64,000 nt of DNA, from the NCBI GenBank assembly GCA_963677085.2, contig CAXXFH010000005.1:248001-312000 (forward strand), in the 5' to 3' direction. This DNA is from G963677085 sp963677085 (GTDB lineage Bacteria; Planctomycetota; Planctomycetia; Pirellulales; Thermoguttaceae). Positions 18,134 to 26,591 of the stretch are shown here, piece by piece. Position 1 is the stretch's first letter. Every line of letters begins with the position of its first letter. The position numbers and the translations under genes are program-made. The notes beneath the pieces were generated by a model, which was not told where the DNA came from, made no database searches, and was given only the letters and a program-made list of their open reading frames with translations.

Positions 18134-19810
18134 ATGCAAGCGATCGCTCAAAAAATCGAAATCACGGATGCGACGGTGAACCGTGGATTGTCGGCCGTCG
18201 ACCGGCTGATGACATGGGCTGGCGACCATCTCAACCCGATCCTGGTCAAAGAGACTCGCCAAGCGTTGAAGAGCCGGCAGTTTGTAGTCACGTTTGCGCT
18301 GTTACTTATTTGCGGATGGGCCTGGTCGCTTATCGGCCTGGCCATGATCGGCCCCGACGTCTACTACAGCGCCGACGGCGCCGGGATGTTTTTCGGATAC
18401 TATTTGATCCTGGCGTTTCCGTTGTTTGTGATCGTGCCATTCAGCGCGTTCCGCTCGATTGCTGGAGAACAAGAAGACCGCACCTACGAGTTGATGTCGA
18501 TTACCACTTTGGGGTCGCGACAGATCGTGCGTGGCAAGTTGGGTAGCGCCGTGCTACAAATGATTGTGTATCTCTCGGCGATTTCGCCCTGCTTGGCGTT
18601 TACCTACATGTTGCGCGGGATCGATTTCCCCACGATCCTGTTCTGTATCGGCTACACGGTGTTGGTTTCCCTGGCCTTGTCGCAGATCGCTCTTTTAATA
18701 GGCACGCTAACCTCGGAACGCCACTGGCAGGTGATGCTTTCGGTGTTGTTGATCGTGGGCTTGCTGATTGTCCTGTGGATTGTCTGTGCAATCACCGCGT
18801 CGATTGTCGGTTATGACCAAATTTCCTTTTCCGACATTGAGTTATGGCAAGTTCTAGCCGCCATGCTCACGGCCTACGCTTCTACCTTTTTGCTCGTGTT
18901 TTACGCTTCGGCGGCATTGATTACCTTCCCGACCGAAAACCGTTCGACACGTATTCGCATTACCATGGTCGCGCAACTGGCCCTTTTCGTCGGATGGATG
19001 TCCTGGGTGTGGATCGGCCCGGCACGCGGTGAAGAGGAAGTCGTTACGGTGTTCCTGTTCCTGGGAGTCATATATTGGTACGTTGCGGGAACTTTCTTGA
19101 TTGGCGAGTCGCCCGAGCTTTCGCCGCGTGTGAAGCGTGACCTTCCGCAGAGCTTTTTCGGGCGTGTCTTCCTGACCTGGTTGAACCCTGGCCCCGGCAC
19201 AGGCTACTTGTTCGCCGTTTGCGGGATGACTTGCATCGCCGCGTTGGCTGCCGTGGCTGTGTTAATCGGTGAACGGTTCGACAGCGCCGGATTGAGGCGT
19301 TGGTCGTCGTCCGATGTCGAAGAGATCCTGGTCTTCAGCGCGCTGTCGCTGGCCTACCTCATACTCTATCTGGGTGTTGGACTGCTTCTGCTACGTGTGC
19401 TACGAAGATTCTCCAGCGTCGGCATCCTCCTGTCGCTCATCCTGCAGGGACTGTTGTTGACATTCGGGACAATCGTACCCAGCGTGGTCCACGCCATGAC
19501 ACCCGGCCTACGGTCGTCGTCGTATAGCTATCTTCACGTTTTCAATGCTCCCTGGACCCTCATTTACATTGTCGACCGCAGTCTACCGCCCGAAACGCCC
19601 GTATTGCTGCTCGTTCTACCGGCGATGGCTCTGTTGGTGCTTGTCCTTAACTTGGGCGTCATATCGCGCGAAGTGAGCCAGGTGCGGATTGCACGGCCGA
19701 AACGTGTAGCCGAAGAGGACGCCGAAGTCCAGGCCCAAAAGGCACCACCGCAACCCCGCCAAATCAGCCCCTGGGACAGTTTGCCCGAGGCCTCCTCGCA
19801 AGACTCATGA
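18134..19810 (+). CDS. ABC-2 type transporter permease
   Basis: A 558-residue polytopic protein. After a soluble N-terminus with NPILVKETRQALKSRQF, a hallmark of ABC-2 permeases in planctomycetes, about 11-12 hydrophobic helices follow. The loop FRSIAGEQEDRTYELMSITTLGS is the conserved element ahead of the coupling region. The C-terminus is soluble, polar and Gln/Pro-rich. Its stop overlaps the start of the SDR gene (ATGA, 19807-19810). Partner of the ATPase upstream. The cargo is unknown. Confidence 0.85.
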   Translation: MQAIAQKIEITDATVNRGLSAVDRLMTWAGDHLNPILVKETRQALKSRQFVVTFALLLICGWAWSLIGLAMIGPDVYYSADGAGMFFGYYLILAFPLFVIVPFSAFRSIAGEQEDRTYELMSITTLGSRQIVRGKLGSAVLQMIVYLSAISPCLAFTYMLRGIDFPTILFCIGYTVLVSLALSQIALLIGTLTSERHWQVMLSVLLIVGLLIVLWIVCAITASIVGYDQISFSDIELWQVLAAMLTAYASTFLLVFYASAALITFPTENRSTRIRITMVAQLALFVGWMSWVWIGPARGEEEVVTVFLFLGVIYWYVAGTFLIGESPELSPRVKRDLPQSFFGRVFLTWLNPGPGTGYLFAVCGMTCIAALAAVAVLIGERFDSAGLRRWSSSDVEEILVFSALSLAYLILYLGVGLLLLRVLRRFSSVGILLSLILQGLLLTFGTIVPSVVHAMTPGLRSSSYSYLHVFNAPWTLIYIVDRSLPPETPVLLLVLPAMALLVLVLNLGVISREVSQVRIARPKRVAEEDAEVQAQKAPPQPRQISPWDSLPEASSQDS

Positions 19811-20676
19811 TGAAGAAGAACACTCCAACTCCACGTACCATGTTGATCACCGGCGCTTCAACGGGAATCGGGGCCGCTTGCGCCCTGGAATTGGACCGGC
19901 GCGGCTACCGCGTGTTTGCCGGAGTGCGCCGCGAGGAAGACGGCGAAGCGTTGCGGCAAAAGGCGTCGTCGCAGTTGGTACCGATCATGCTTGACGTTAC
20001 CGACGCCGAGCAAATCGCCGCCGCCGTAGAACGAATAGCTGACACCGTAGGCGATGCCGGGTTGGCCGGGTTGGTGAACAACGCTGGCATCGTCGTAACC
20101 GGGCCTCTGGAACTGGTGCCCATGGATGCACTGCGTCGTCAGTTCGAGGTAAACCTGTTCGGTGCGGTGGCCGCCGCTCAGGCGTGCCTTCCTTTGTTGC
20201 GTCGAGGGCAAGGGCGGATCGTCAATATAAGCTCGGTTAACGGCCGGATATCGCCACCCTACCTGGGCCCATATTCTGCGTCGAAATTCGCTTTGGAAGC
20301 AATAAGCGACGCGATGCGCGGCGAGCTGCGCAACAGCGGCGTAAAAGTGGCCCTGGTGGAACCCGGCCCGATTGCCACGCCCATCTGGCGCAAGTCGCGA
20401 AATGCGGTCGACGAACTGACCGCTGCCGCGGTGAGCAACCTTTTCTCTTTTTACGCCGACGACTTCGACGCCGTGCGTCGAACAACCGAGCAGGCTGCGG
20501 CACGAGCTCTACCTGTCCAGCGGGCTGTCGCAACGGTGATGCGTGCCTTGACCGCCCGACGCCCCAAAGCCCGCTACACGGTCGGCCTGCAATCTCGAAT
20601 TCTCATCGGTTTGATCAAGTTTCTTCCCGACCGGCTGCGCGACCGGCTTGTGGCCGCCAGCATGGGGCTGCGGTAA
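19807..20676 (+). CDS. Short-chain dehydrogenase/reductase (classical SDR)
   Basis: A 289-residue NAD(P)-dependent oxidoreductase. It shows TGASTGIG (cofactor-binding, about 19-26), NNAG near 90, the catalytic Ser in NISSVNG, and YSASK with catalytic Tyr and Lys. EPGPIATPIW follows, as in retinol-dehydrogenase-like SDRs. The C-terminal RPKARYTVGLQSRILIGLIKFLPDR is also typical of that subgroup. A 4-base overlap with the permease gene suggests translational coupling. Substrate unknown; a lipid or retinoid-like carbonyl is possible. Confidence 0.9.
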   Translation: MMKKNTPTPRTMLITGASTGIGAACALELDRRGYRVFAGVRREEDGEALRQKASSQLVPIMLDVTDAEQIAAAVERIADTVGDAGLAGLVNNAGIVVTGPLELVPMDALRRQFEVNLFGAVAAAQACLPLLRRGQGRIVNISSVNGRISPPYLGPYSASKFALEAISDAMRGELRNSGVKVALVEPGPIATPIWRKSRNAVDELTAAAVSNLFSFYADDFDAVRRTTEQAAARALPVQRAVATVMRALTARRPKARYTVGLQSRILIGLIKFLPDRLRDRLVAASMGLR

Positions 20677-20730
20677 GGGCCAGAACCAAACCGCTTCGGC
20701 CGCAGCCTGCGTGGTACGGTGCTGGGTGCC

Positions 20731-20797
20731 ATGCCCACGGAAACGTGGGCATGAATACGCGTCGCACATCAAGCATGTCCACGTTGCCGTGGGCATG
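20731..20797. repeat. Pair of dispersed hairpins, CATGCCCACG family
   Basis: Two hairpins in tandem between convergent genes: ATGCCCACG-GAAA-CGTGGGCAT (20731-20752, perfect 9-bp stem with a GNRA-type loop) and CATGTCCACG-TTGC-CGTGGGCATG (20774-20797, one G-T pair). The same motif recurs at 25545-25568 and 33169-33202. It could also serve as a bidirectional terminator. Confidence 0.65.
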
Positions 20798-20830
20798 GCA
20801 CTCGTCCGACCATGTCAGAACACGTATGAA

Positions 20831-23200
20831 CTACTTCGTCGAAACCACCAAAGGCGCTGCCGCCTTGCCCTCCGCGTCGGTCTGCTGCACGCGGATCTTG
20901 CCATCGCCGACCGGAAGTTCGATTACCGCGTCGCCATCGATCAATCGGGCGGACAACACGTATCCGTCGTTCGTCCGCTTAAGCGACGCCTCCTCTGGCA
21001 CGGCACCACCCTTGCGGTGTGGACGGTAAAGCGTGACGAACTCGACATTCTTCACCTTCTCGGGCGCACTGGCCGTAAGGTGGAATTCCCGTAGCTTCAC
21101 CCGCGGCCGCGGGTTGGGATCGCATTGGTCGGTCTGCTCGAACTTCAACTCTTCGGGCGCAAGGAAACTGATCTTGCAGCCGACTTTGTTCACCGTTAGT
21201 CGCACGTCGCGTTGTTGCTGCACATCGAACGGTTCGTTGGCGTGCAGGGCATAGGTAAACATCGAAGGCTGCGGAACCGCGAGCTGGTCGTAGACGACGA
21301 TCAGCTCTGGTTTCACGAAGATCACGGCCCGAGTGAAGCGGTCTAACAGATGCCGTTCGTTTTTACCCTCTTTCACGCGATAGGCGTCGGCCGCTTCGCC
21401 CACCACCACATCGACCTTGGGTGTGGTCCGAAAGGCCACGATCCGGCCCTGCGACGCCGCCGAGTGCGGTACTTGTCCTTGGCTGTCGACCGTGATGTTG
21501 TTGACACTCCGCGTGCTCCACATCCAGTTCTTGTGGTGGTCGCTCCCGTAAATATCGCGACGCCCGCTGCGGATCAATAGGTTTTCGCCGTAAGCCCAAA
21601 GCAAAAACGAGTTATTGGCCTCATAACCGTGCGACTGTGTGCCGAAGGGGCTCGACTTGAACACCAGTTGAACGTCGTTTGCGGCGTCTTTTAGCGTGGT
21701 GTTGAGATAGGCCTGCCCCGTGCCGGCAAACAGGCGCGATGTGGGCAACTCATCGATCGACTTCGCTTTGACCTTCGGCAACGCGCCACGCAGGAAGCCG
21801 ATGTAGCCTCCTTCTCCCTTCGGCCCTCCCATTTGTTCGACGTACCACTGCCAATGCCCATTGCCCGACTGGGCGGCCAATTGGCTAACCAGTGGGACTA
21901 ACCGACTGGAACGAGCACCACCGTTGCAGTCGCCAAATCCACCGCCCAACTTATTCGGCGGCATCAGGTACATCGGATAATAGCCTACCTGAGAGAAATA
22001 CGGCTTGCAAAAAGCATCGATTCCCAAAGCACTGCGCATCACGTCGGCCCACCAAGTGAACCGGCCGATGTAGCTGCTCCAGTAGAGCGTACCTTCGTGC
22101 CAGCCACCGTCGTCGTCGCACCACACAGGGTACACGTTCTGGAACACGTTGACGGCAAACCATAGCCAGTTGTCGGCCTCCGGGATTTCGCCGTGGAAGG
22201 CGATTCCCAATTCGCCCAGGTAATGCCACGCCCGATTGCTGTGGCTGGCGTACGGATTCCAAAGATGCCGAGGGCAAAGGTGTTTGAACATCTCCTCGCC
22301 GCGTATGCGCATCACCTCGCGGCACTTCTGCCGTTCTTCTTCCGAAAGCAAGTCATAGAGATAGGTGTACGTTCGTGAAAAGTAATAAGCATAGGGCATG
22401 CCCGCTTCGTCGTTGTACCGATAGCCGGTGGCTCCCTTGGGGTCCCATTCGGCGCACTGCATGAGAATTTTCCGCGCAAGTCGGCCGTAGTCGTCGTTTC
22501 CGTCGAGCAGTCGGGTGAAGGCCAACGTGGCGGCGCCGTTGAGGGCTTTGATCGTGTACACGCGGTTTCCCCACCATATTTCGCGCCACTTCTCGCCCTT
22601 CCGCTCGATGTCGCCATACGTGGGCGGTTCCTCCGTGGGCGGCGGATTTTTTAACAGACGATCGCACGTCTTTTTAAGTTGCTCATACTGCGGTTTCAAA
22701 TCAGCTTGCGCCAATTTGCGCAAACGGGGCAAATCCTCGGGCCGCAGAAACAGCCGTGGGTGAGATGCCGGGATCCGAGCGAGTAGTTCCTCTCGCCCGG
22801 GCAACGGCATTTCGAGGCATTCGGCCGGCACCGAAAAAGCCCGCACTTGGCTCCAGGGGGTTTTAACGCCCTTGGCATCGACACCGCGGTATCGCCAGAC
22901 GTAGTCGCCCGCTGGAAACGTTTTCGACGGACAGTGGACGTTCCACGCGATGTCGTCGGCGCGGTAGGTCACTTTGGCCAACTCGCGGTCGTTGGCGACC
23001 TCGAGTTGCCAGGCCGCGATTTTTCGCTGCGGCCGCCACACGAAACCGGGTGGATTGACCGCCACCGTCGTGCCATCGGTCGGCCGATATCCCCATTCGC
23101 CGGGCCTCGTGGGCCTTTCGTCGAGTTCCGCAGCAAAGCCTGGAAGTGAAACCGCCAGAACAACAAACCAAGTGCTCGCGGTGAATGGCCGGCTGGACAT
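20831..23200 (-). CDS. Secreted heparinase II/III-like polysaccharide lyase (DUF4962-type N-terminus)
   Basis: A 789-residue exported protein. A signal peptide (FTASTWFVVLAVSLPGFAA) is followed by a fibronectin-like N-terminal region (about 30-125, VAVNPPGFVWRP), an alpha-toroid (about 140-480, with WNPYASHSNRAWHYLGELG and DDDGGWHEGTLYW) and a C-terminal heparinase-II/III-like beta-sandwich (QSHGYEANNSFLLWAYGENLLI). This is the layout of uronate polysaccharide lyases acting on alginate, heparin or related acidic glycans. His and Tyr candidates for the lyase site lie in the HSNRAWHY segment. Start set at ATG 23200, where AAAGGA is 8 bases upstream. Substrate not determinable from sequence. Confidence 0.8.
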   Translation of the reverse strand: MSSRPFTASTWFVVLAVSLPGFAAELDERPTRPGEWGYRPTDGTTVAVNPPGFVWRPQRKIAAWQLEVANDRELAKVTYRADDIAWNVHCPSKTFPAGDYVWRYRGVDAKGVKTPWSQVRAFSVPAECLEMPLPGREELLARIPASHPRLFLRPEDLPRLRKLAQADLKPQYEQLKKTCDRLLKNPPPTEEPPTYGDIERKGEKWREIWWGNRVYTIKALNGAATLAFTRLLDGNDDYGRLARKILMQCAEWDPKGATGYRYNDEAGMPYAYYFSRTYTYLYDLLSEEERQKCREVMRIRGEEMFKHLCPRHLWNPYASHSNRAWHYLGELGIAFHGEIPEADNWLWFAVNVFQNVYPVWCDDDGGWHEGTLYWSSYIGRFTWWADVMRSALGIDAFCKPYFSQVGYYPMYLMPPNKLGGGFGDCNGGARSSRLVPLVSQLAAQSGNGHWQWYVEQMGGPKGEGGYIGFLRGALPKVKAKSIDELPTSRLFAGTGQAYLNTTLKDAANDVQLVFKSSPFGTQSHGYEANNSFLLWAYGENLLIRSGRRDIYGSDHHKNWMWSTRSVNNITVDSQGQVPHSAASQGRIVAFRTTPKVDVVVGEAADAYRVKEGKNERHLLDRFTRAVIFVKPELIVVYDQLAVPQPSMFTYALHANEPFDVQQQRDVRLTVNKVGCKISFLAPEELKFEQTDQCDPNPRPRVKLREFHLTASAPEKVKNVEFVTLYRPHRKGGAVPEEASLKRTNDGYVLSARLIDGDAVIELPVGDGKIRVQQTDAEGKAAAPLVVSTK

Positions 23201-23330
23201 GGGCTGATTCCTTTCGCACCTAAAAGGCGGGAGTGATGGAGGAAGGAAGGGTGGGAGCTGGGCTTCAGTAGCGTCAACACCTGAGACAACTGGCAACAGC
23301 ACCGATTGCCGCGGCTACGCCGCGCTGAAC

Positions 23331-23423
23331 TATTGGTTCCTGGTTTGATTGTGGAACACTTCATTGCGTTCCGGCCCGGAAAACCGGGCTCCCGCTGGTC
23401 GCCCTCGTTCCACAAGCAATGCC
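23331..23423 (-). repeat. Dispersed ~92-bp repeat R3, inverted copy
   Basis: The reverse complement of this stretch matches 33330-33421 almost end to end: it begins GCATTGCTTGTGGAACGAGG and ends with a GTGTTCCACAATCAA block. It lies upstream of the lyase gene, in a gene-free interval (23201-23848) otherwise filled by repeats R2 and R1 and a candidate operator. Confidence 0.8.
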
Positions 23424-23455
23424 GGACGCAATAGAAGCCGTTTTAAAACTGGTAT

Positions 23456-23512
23456 CGAGGTCGTTCGTTCGGCGGATATACGAACCCGAAGCCGGGTTTG
23501 GAAGCCGCCGCC
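23456..23512 (+). repeat. Dispersed ~55-bp repeat R2, first copy
   Basis: CGAGGTCGTTCGTTCGGCGG, then ACGAACCCGAAGCCGGGTTT. A second copy lies at 25619-25672. This copy directly abuts repeat R1. Confidence 0.75.
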
Positions 23513-23624
23513 ACTAACCTCATAGATCGTTGAGCTTTCCGCAAAGATTGGCGACCAATGGGGAGCGGGTGTCCGACTGGGCGTGGCAGCACCCTTTTGG
23601 TTGGCGTCCCTGCCGCCGTGCGGG
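23513..23624 (+). repeat. Dispersed ~110-bp repeat R1, most diverged copy
   Basis: ACTAACCTCATAGATCGTTG at the left end, AAAGATTGGCGACCAATGGG in the middle and GGTTGGCGTCCCTGCCGCC near the right end. It matches the copies at 29583, 57833 and (inverted, shortened) 61438, but with more mismatches than those have among themselves. Confidence 0.75.
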
Positions 23625-23645
23625 AAGACGAAACGGGGTACGTAT

Positions 23646-23673
23646 TGTCACGGTATTGTGACAGTTCTGTCAC
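23646..23673. promoter_or_regulatory. Triple TGTCAC half-site array, candidate dyad operator
   Basis: TGTCAC (23646-23651), six bases, then GTGACA (23658-23663) form a perfect dyad with the half-site spacing of CRP/FNR-type sites. A third half-site TGTCAC follows at 23668-23673, exactly 22 bp (two helical turns) from the first. It lies about 175 bases before the cyclic-nucleotide-binding gene at 23849 and just after repeat R1. The binding factor is unknown. Confidence 0.45.
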
Positions 23674-23848
23674 GAGTTGGCAAATTTTACGGATCCCCCA
23701 CTACACGGGGAAACGTGCTCCGCCCGGTTGTCACCGACGCAAAAGTCGCTATATTAGGCGATTCGTCTGATTGATTCCGTTGCCCGCCGGCTTTGGCGTG
23801 GGCGGAGGTTTGCGCCGCTGAGGCATTCCCCAAATTAGGAAACCCCAG

Positions 23849-24295
23849 ATGACCATCTTCGAAATCCTTCGCAAGTATCTCGACGCCGACGACGTATCCG
23901 ACAAAACCATTCAGGCGTGCGCCGACATTAGCGAGATCCGCAGCTATAATGCCAGCGATGTCGTCTTCCGCGAATCGCAGCGATCCGACCACCTGCATAT
24001 CGTCCTTGCCGGGCAGGTTGATGTCCAATACTTGCTGCCTAGCGGTAAGCGTCAAACGGTCGACACCTGCAACCCTGGCGACTTCCTCGTCTGGTCGGCC
24101 GTAGTGAAACCCTACGAAACGAACTCGATCGGTGTCTGCCGCTCGAAGACCGAGGTGCTGGCGATCGACGCCAAGGATCTTCGCGCGTTATGCGAAGAGG
24201 ATCCGCATTTCGGTTATCACCTGATGGGGCAAATGGCCCGAGTTATCCGCCGGCGTCTGAAAGCAGCGCGGTTGCAGATTGCGGACATTGACTAG
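23849..24295 (+). CDS. Single-domain cyclic-nucleotide-binding protein (CRP-like, no HTH)
   Basis: A 148-residue protein that is almost entirely a cNMP-binding (CAP_ED) beta-barrel: VVFRESQRSDHLHIVLAGQVDV, then DTCNPGDFLVWSAVV, with the dimerisation-type helix LMGQMARVIRRRLKAARLQI at the C-terminus. It ends where a CRP-family helix-turn-helix would begin, so it should not bind DNA. AGGA lies 8 bases before the ATG. Likely a ligand-sensing or protein-interaction module. The IS630 element begins 17 bases after its stop; that insertion might have removed a 3' part, but the protein ends cleanly 15 bases before the TA target, so truncation is not needed. Confidence 0.8.
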   Translation: MTIFEILRKYLDADDVSDKTIQACADISEIRSYNASDVVFRESQRSDHLHIVLAGQVDVQYLLPSGKRQTVDTCNPGDFLVWSAVVKPYETNSIGVCRSKTEVLAIDAKDLRALCEEDPHFGYHLMGQMARVIRRRLKAARLQIADID

Positions 24296-24312
24296 AAGCC
24301 ATTTCAAAGCTA

Positions 24313-25472
24313 GTACGCCTTCCATGAAATTGTTTCCGGTGGTATAAGCACCGGCATGAAGGAACACATTGTACGCCTCAAGGACGAGGCCCGACAGCAT
24401 TTGCAGGAGTTGGTGCATACCGGCACGCGATCCGTGCGTGTGGTTCGGCGTGCCTTGATTCTGCTGAAATCAGATGAAGGATTCACGGATGAGGAGATTG
24501 CCGAACACGTTGGTTGCACGGATCGAACTGTTCGCAGTATGCGTAAACGGTTCTGTACCGGGAGTTTAGAGGAAGCGTTGTACGACGCCCCTCGATCCGG
24601 TGCTCCGCCCACGTTTACGCCACGGCAGAAGCAGCAAGTCGTGGCGTTGGCTTGCAGCGATCCGCCGGAGGGCCGCGTCCGCTGGACGCTGGAACTACTC
24701 TGCGTGCACGCCGTGAAACGAGGCTTCGTCGATTCGATCAGCAAGAGCGAGGTTGCGTTGTGGCTGAAAGAGCACGACATGAAGCCATGGCGAAAAAAAC
24801 ATGGTGCATTCCGAGACTCACCGAAGAGTTTCGCGACAGAATGGAGGACGTCCTCGACCAGTATGAAAAGGCGTTCAACCCGAGAGAACCGTTGATTTGC
24901 ATGGACGAGCAGCCGTATCAACTCCTGGACGATACGTGTCCCTTCAAGCCTGCCGTACCAGGCAAGGCGGCTAAGCAGGACTACGAGTATCGTCGTTGCG
25001 GCACGTGCAGTATCTTTGTCGCCGTTGAGCCGAAAGGTGGCAAACGCTTCGTCCAGGCTCGGCGTCATCGCAAACGGGCCGATTTCGCACGATTCGTGCG
25101 TGATCTGCTTCAGCGTTATCCCAAGGCTCGTCGGATTCATTTGGTTCTCGACAACCTCAACACGCACAACGAAAAGTCCCTCATCGAAACGTTTGACGCC
25201 ACGAAAGCGAAGCAATCTCTGCGACGCATCGTATGGCACTACACACCCAAGCACGCCAGTTGGCTGAACATGGCAGAAATTGAAATCTCCGTGTTGACCA
25301 AGCAATGCCTCGGGCGACGGATTCCTACAATCGAAGAAGTTCAACGTCATGCGGCGACTTGGGCCCGCGACCGAAATCGCCGCAAAGCCATAATCGACTG
25401 GACCTTCAATAACAACGACGCCCGCCGAGTGTTCCCGGAACTATACCGGAAGAAACTTGCTGGATGACGTAC
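24313..25472 (+). mobile_element. Complete IS630-family insertion sequence
   Basis: 1160 bp bounded by terminal inverted repeats: GTACGCCTTCCATGAAATTG at the left against GTACGTCATCCAGCAAGTTT (reverse complement of the right end); 20 of the outer 27 bases match. The TA dinucleotide target is duplicated (24311-24312 and 25473-25474), the family hallmark. The right flank is the end of a MITE-like repeat starting CTAGTGCTTTG. Contains one transposase gene with a frameshift. Confidence 0.9.
24356..25467 (+). CDS. IS630-family transposase made by -1 frameshift
   Basis: Two overlapping frames (24356-24895 and 24652-25467) together give a full DDE transposase. The first encodes the helix-turn-helix DNA-binding part (DEEIAEHVGCTDRTVRSMRKR), the second the catalytic core: Asp in LICMDEQPYQLL, Asp in IHLVLDNLNTH and Glu in WLNMAEIEISVL. 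The shift is -1 at seven A's (24793-24799), read as A-AAA-AAA in the zero frame, a slippery heptamer; the fused product is about 370 residues. IS630 elements are known to use such shifts, so this is likely programmed rather than a defect. Confidence 0.88.
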
Positions 25473-25607
25473 TAGTGCTTTGTAAGATCTAAGAATTGGG
25501 GTTTCATTCCCACGCTTGCGTGGGGATGTTCCTCGGGATTTCGGCATGTCCACGCAAGCGTGGACATGGCACCCATAACCCCAGATTTAACAGTTGGCAA
25601 AGCACTG
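25472..25607. repeat. MITE-like composite palindromic element
   Basis: A 136-bp unit with imperfect ~32-base terminal inverted repeats: CTAGTGCTTTG...TTGGGGTT at the left and AACCCC...CAAAGCACTGG at the right. Inside are two hairpins, CCCACGC-TT-GCGTGGG (25509-25524) and CATGTCCACGC-AA-GCGTGGACATG (25545-25568). The IS630 element is inserted at the TA of its left end. Non-coding; probably non-autonomous. Confidence 0.65.
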
Positions 25608-25618
25608 GAAGCTTATGC

Positions 25619-25672
25619 CGAGGTCGTTCGTTCAGCGGATGTACGAACCCGAAGCCGGGTTTTGAAACCGCC
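25619..25672 (+). repeat. Dispersed ~55-bp repeat R2, second copy
   Basis: CGAGGTCGTTCGTTCAGCGG, then ACGAACCCGAAGCCGGGTTT, matching 23456-23512 with few changes. The two direct copies flank the cyclic-nucleotide-binding gene and the IS630 element. Confidence 0.75.
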
Positions 25673-25704
25673 TCTAGTCAGTCATTCTTGTGCTCGCAAT
25701 CACC

Positions 25705-26148
25705 ATGGGTAAAAACACGATCCGGCCGCGCGGCGTGACCACGATAGTCGTGGTCAATAGCATTGCCGCGCTTCTCACCGTCGCATTCTGGGGTTTGGTA
25801 TGTGTTCGGCTCTTTGCCCAACAGACGCCTCCGGCCGAGCTCGATCGTGGCTCGCTGGCCACGGCGTTCGGGTTTATGATCGGCGACCTGATTTGGGCCA
25901 CGTTGCTGCTGCTGTTGAGCGTGGTAGGCCTGTGGCGTTTGCGCAGTTGGGGATGGCTTGCTGCGCAGATGGCGAACATTCTCTGGATCTACTCGATGAC
26001 TGTCGTCTGGTCCCGCGACTTCTACGCCACCACCATGAGCCCGGGCGGAATTCTCTTTCTGCCTTTCGTGCCCTTTTCAGTTTGGGCAACCTTCTACCTC
26101 TGGAATTGTCGCGAGCTTTTCTTCCAAGCTACGGCAAACGGGCGCTGA
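25705..26148 (+). CDS. Small four-helix membrane protein, unknown function
   Basis: A 147-residue hydrophobic protein with four predicted helices: TTIVVVNSIAALLTVAFWGL, LATAFGFMIGDLIWATLLLL, WGWLAAQMANILWIYSMTV and GILFLPFVPFSVWATFYLW. No family recognised. ATG 25705 is taken as start; an in-frame GTG at 25690 is possible, and neither has a clear Shine-Dalgarno. It stands alone downstream of the repeat patch. Confidence 0.55.
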   Translation: MGKNTIRPRGVTTIVVVNSIAALLTVAFWGLVCVRLFAQQTPPAELDRGSLATAFGFMIGDLIWATLLLLLSVVGLWRLRSWGWLAAQMANILWIYSMTVVWSRDFYATTMSPGGILFLPFVPFSVWATFYLWNCRELFFQATANGR

Positions 26149-26591
26149 GGATCAGGCCAAGGGCGTCACGACTTGGTCGTAATGTGTCTGCCGCTGCCAC
26201 ATCGGACAGTCGCTCAGCCTAGATCAACGCGCGTGCTGGCCTACGGACTTGGCAAAAAAAACAGGCGGCAACCGCGAAAAACGGGCGAGCGCACAACGGT
26301 GGCGCGTTTCATGCGTGCACCATATTGGCAAATAACTTGACCAATATTGTCATTGCGATCGGCTCGCGTGTGGCTATCCTGAGTTGTATGGCGTCGACGA
26401 TGGACTGCAAAGCTTTATTTGGCTAAATGGAATCAACCAACCGGAAGCCATCGTCCGCCGTAAACAGTTCTTACCCATATCTCTACAAACTTTGACAAAT
26501 AATGTCGTTGCAGCCAGTTCGACGGGGGCTACCCTAAGAACATGCGTTGGACGACAGCCTATCAAGCGTTCCCTGCCTTAGGAGATCGACC
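26149..26591. other. Gene-free upstream region of the GH50-like gene
   Basis: About 440 bases with no credible gene. TTGACC at 26337 and TTGACA at 26492 are possible -35 elements but lack a good -10 partner. An AT-rich patch with the palindrome CAATATTG lies near 26341. Confidence 0.4.

Noticed and set aside
20731..20797. Possible CRISPR-like repeats at the hairpin clusters
   Set aside because: Only two units, palindromic, no regular spacers; the motif recurs singly elsewhere.
23646..23673. Rho-independent terminator interpretation of the TGTCAC dyad
   Set aside because: Stem is short, not GC-rich, and no T-run follows; it is placed upstream of a gene.
24356..24895. Treating the IS630 transposase as a pseudogene
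   Set aside because: The only break is a -1 shift at a seven-A slippery run, as is usual in IS630; ends and catalytic residues are intact.
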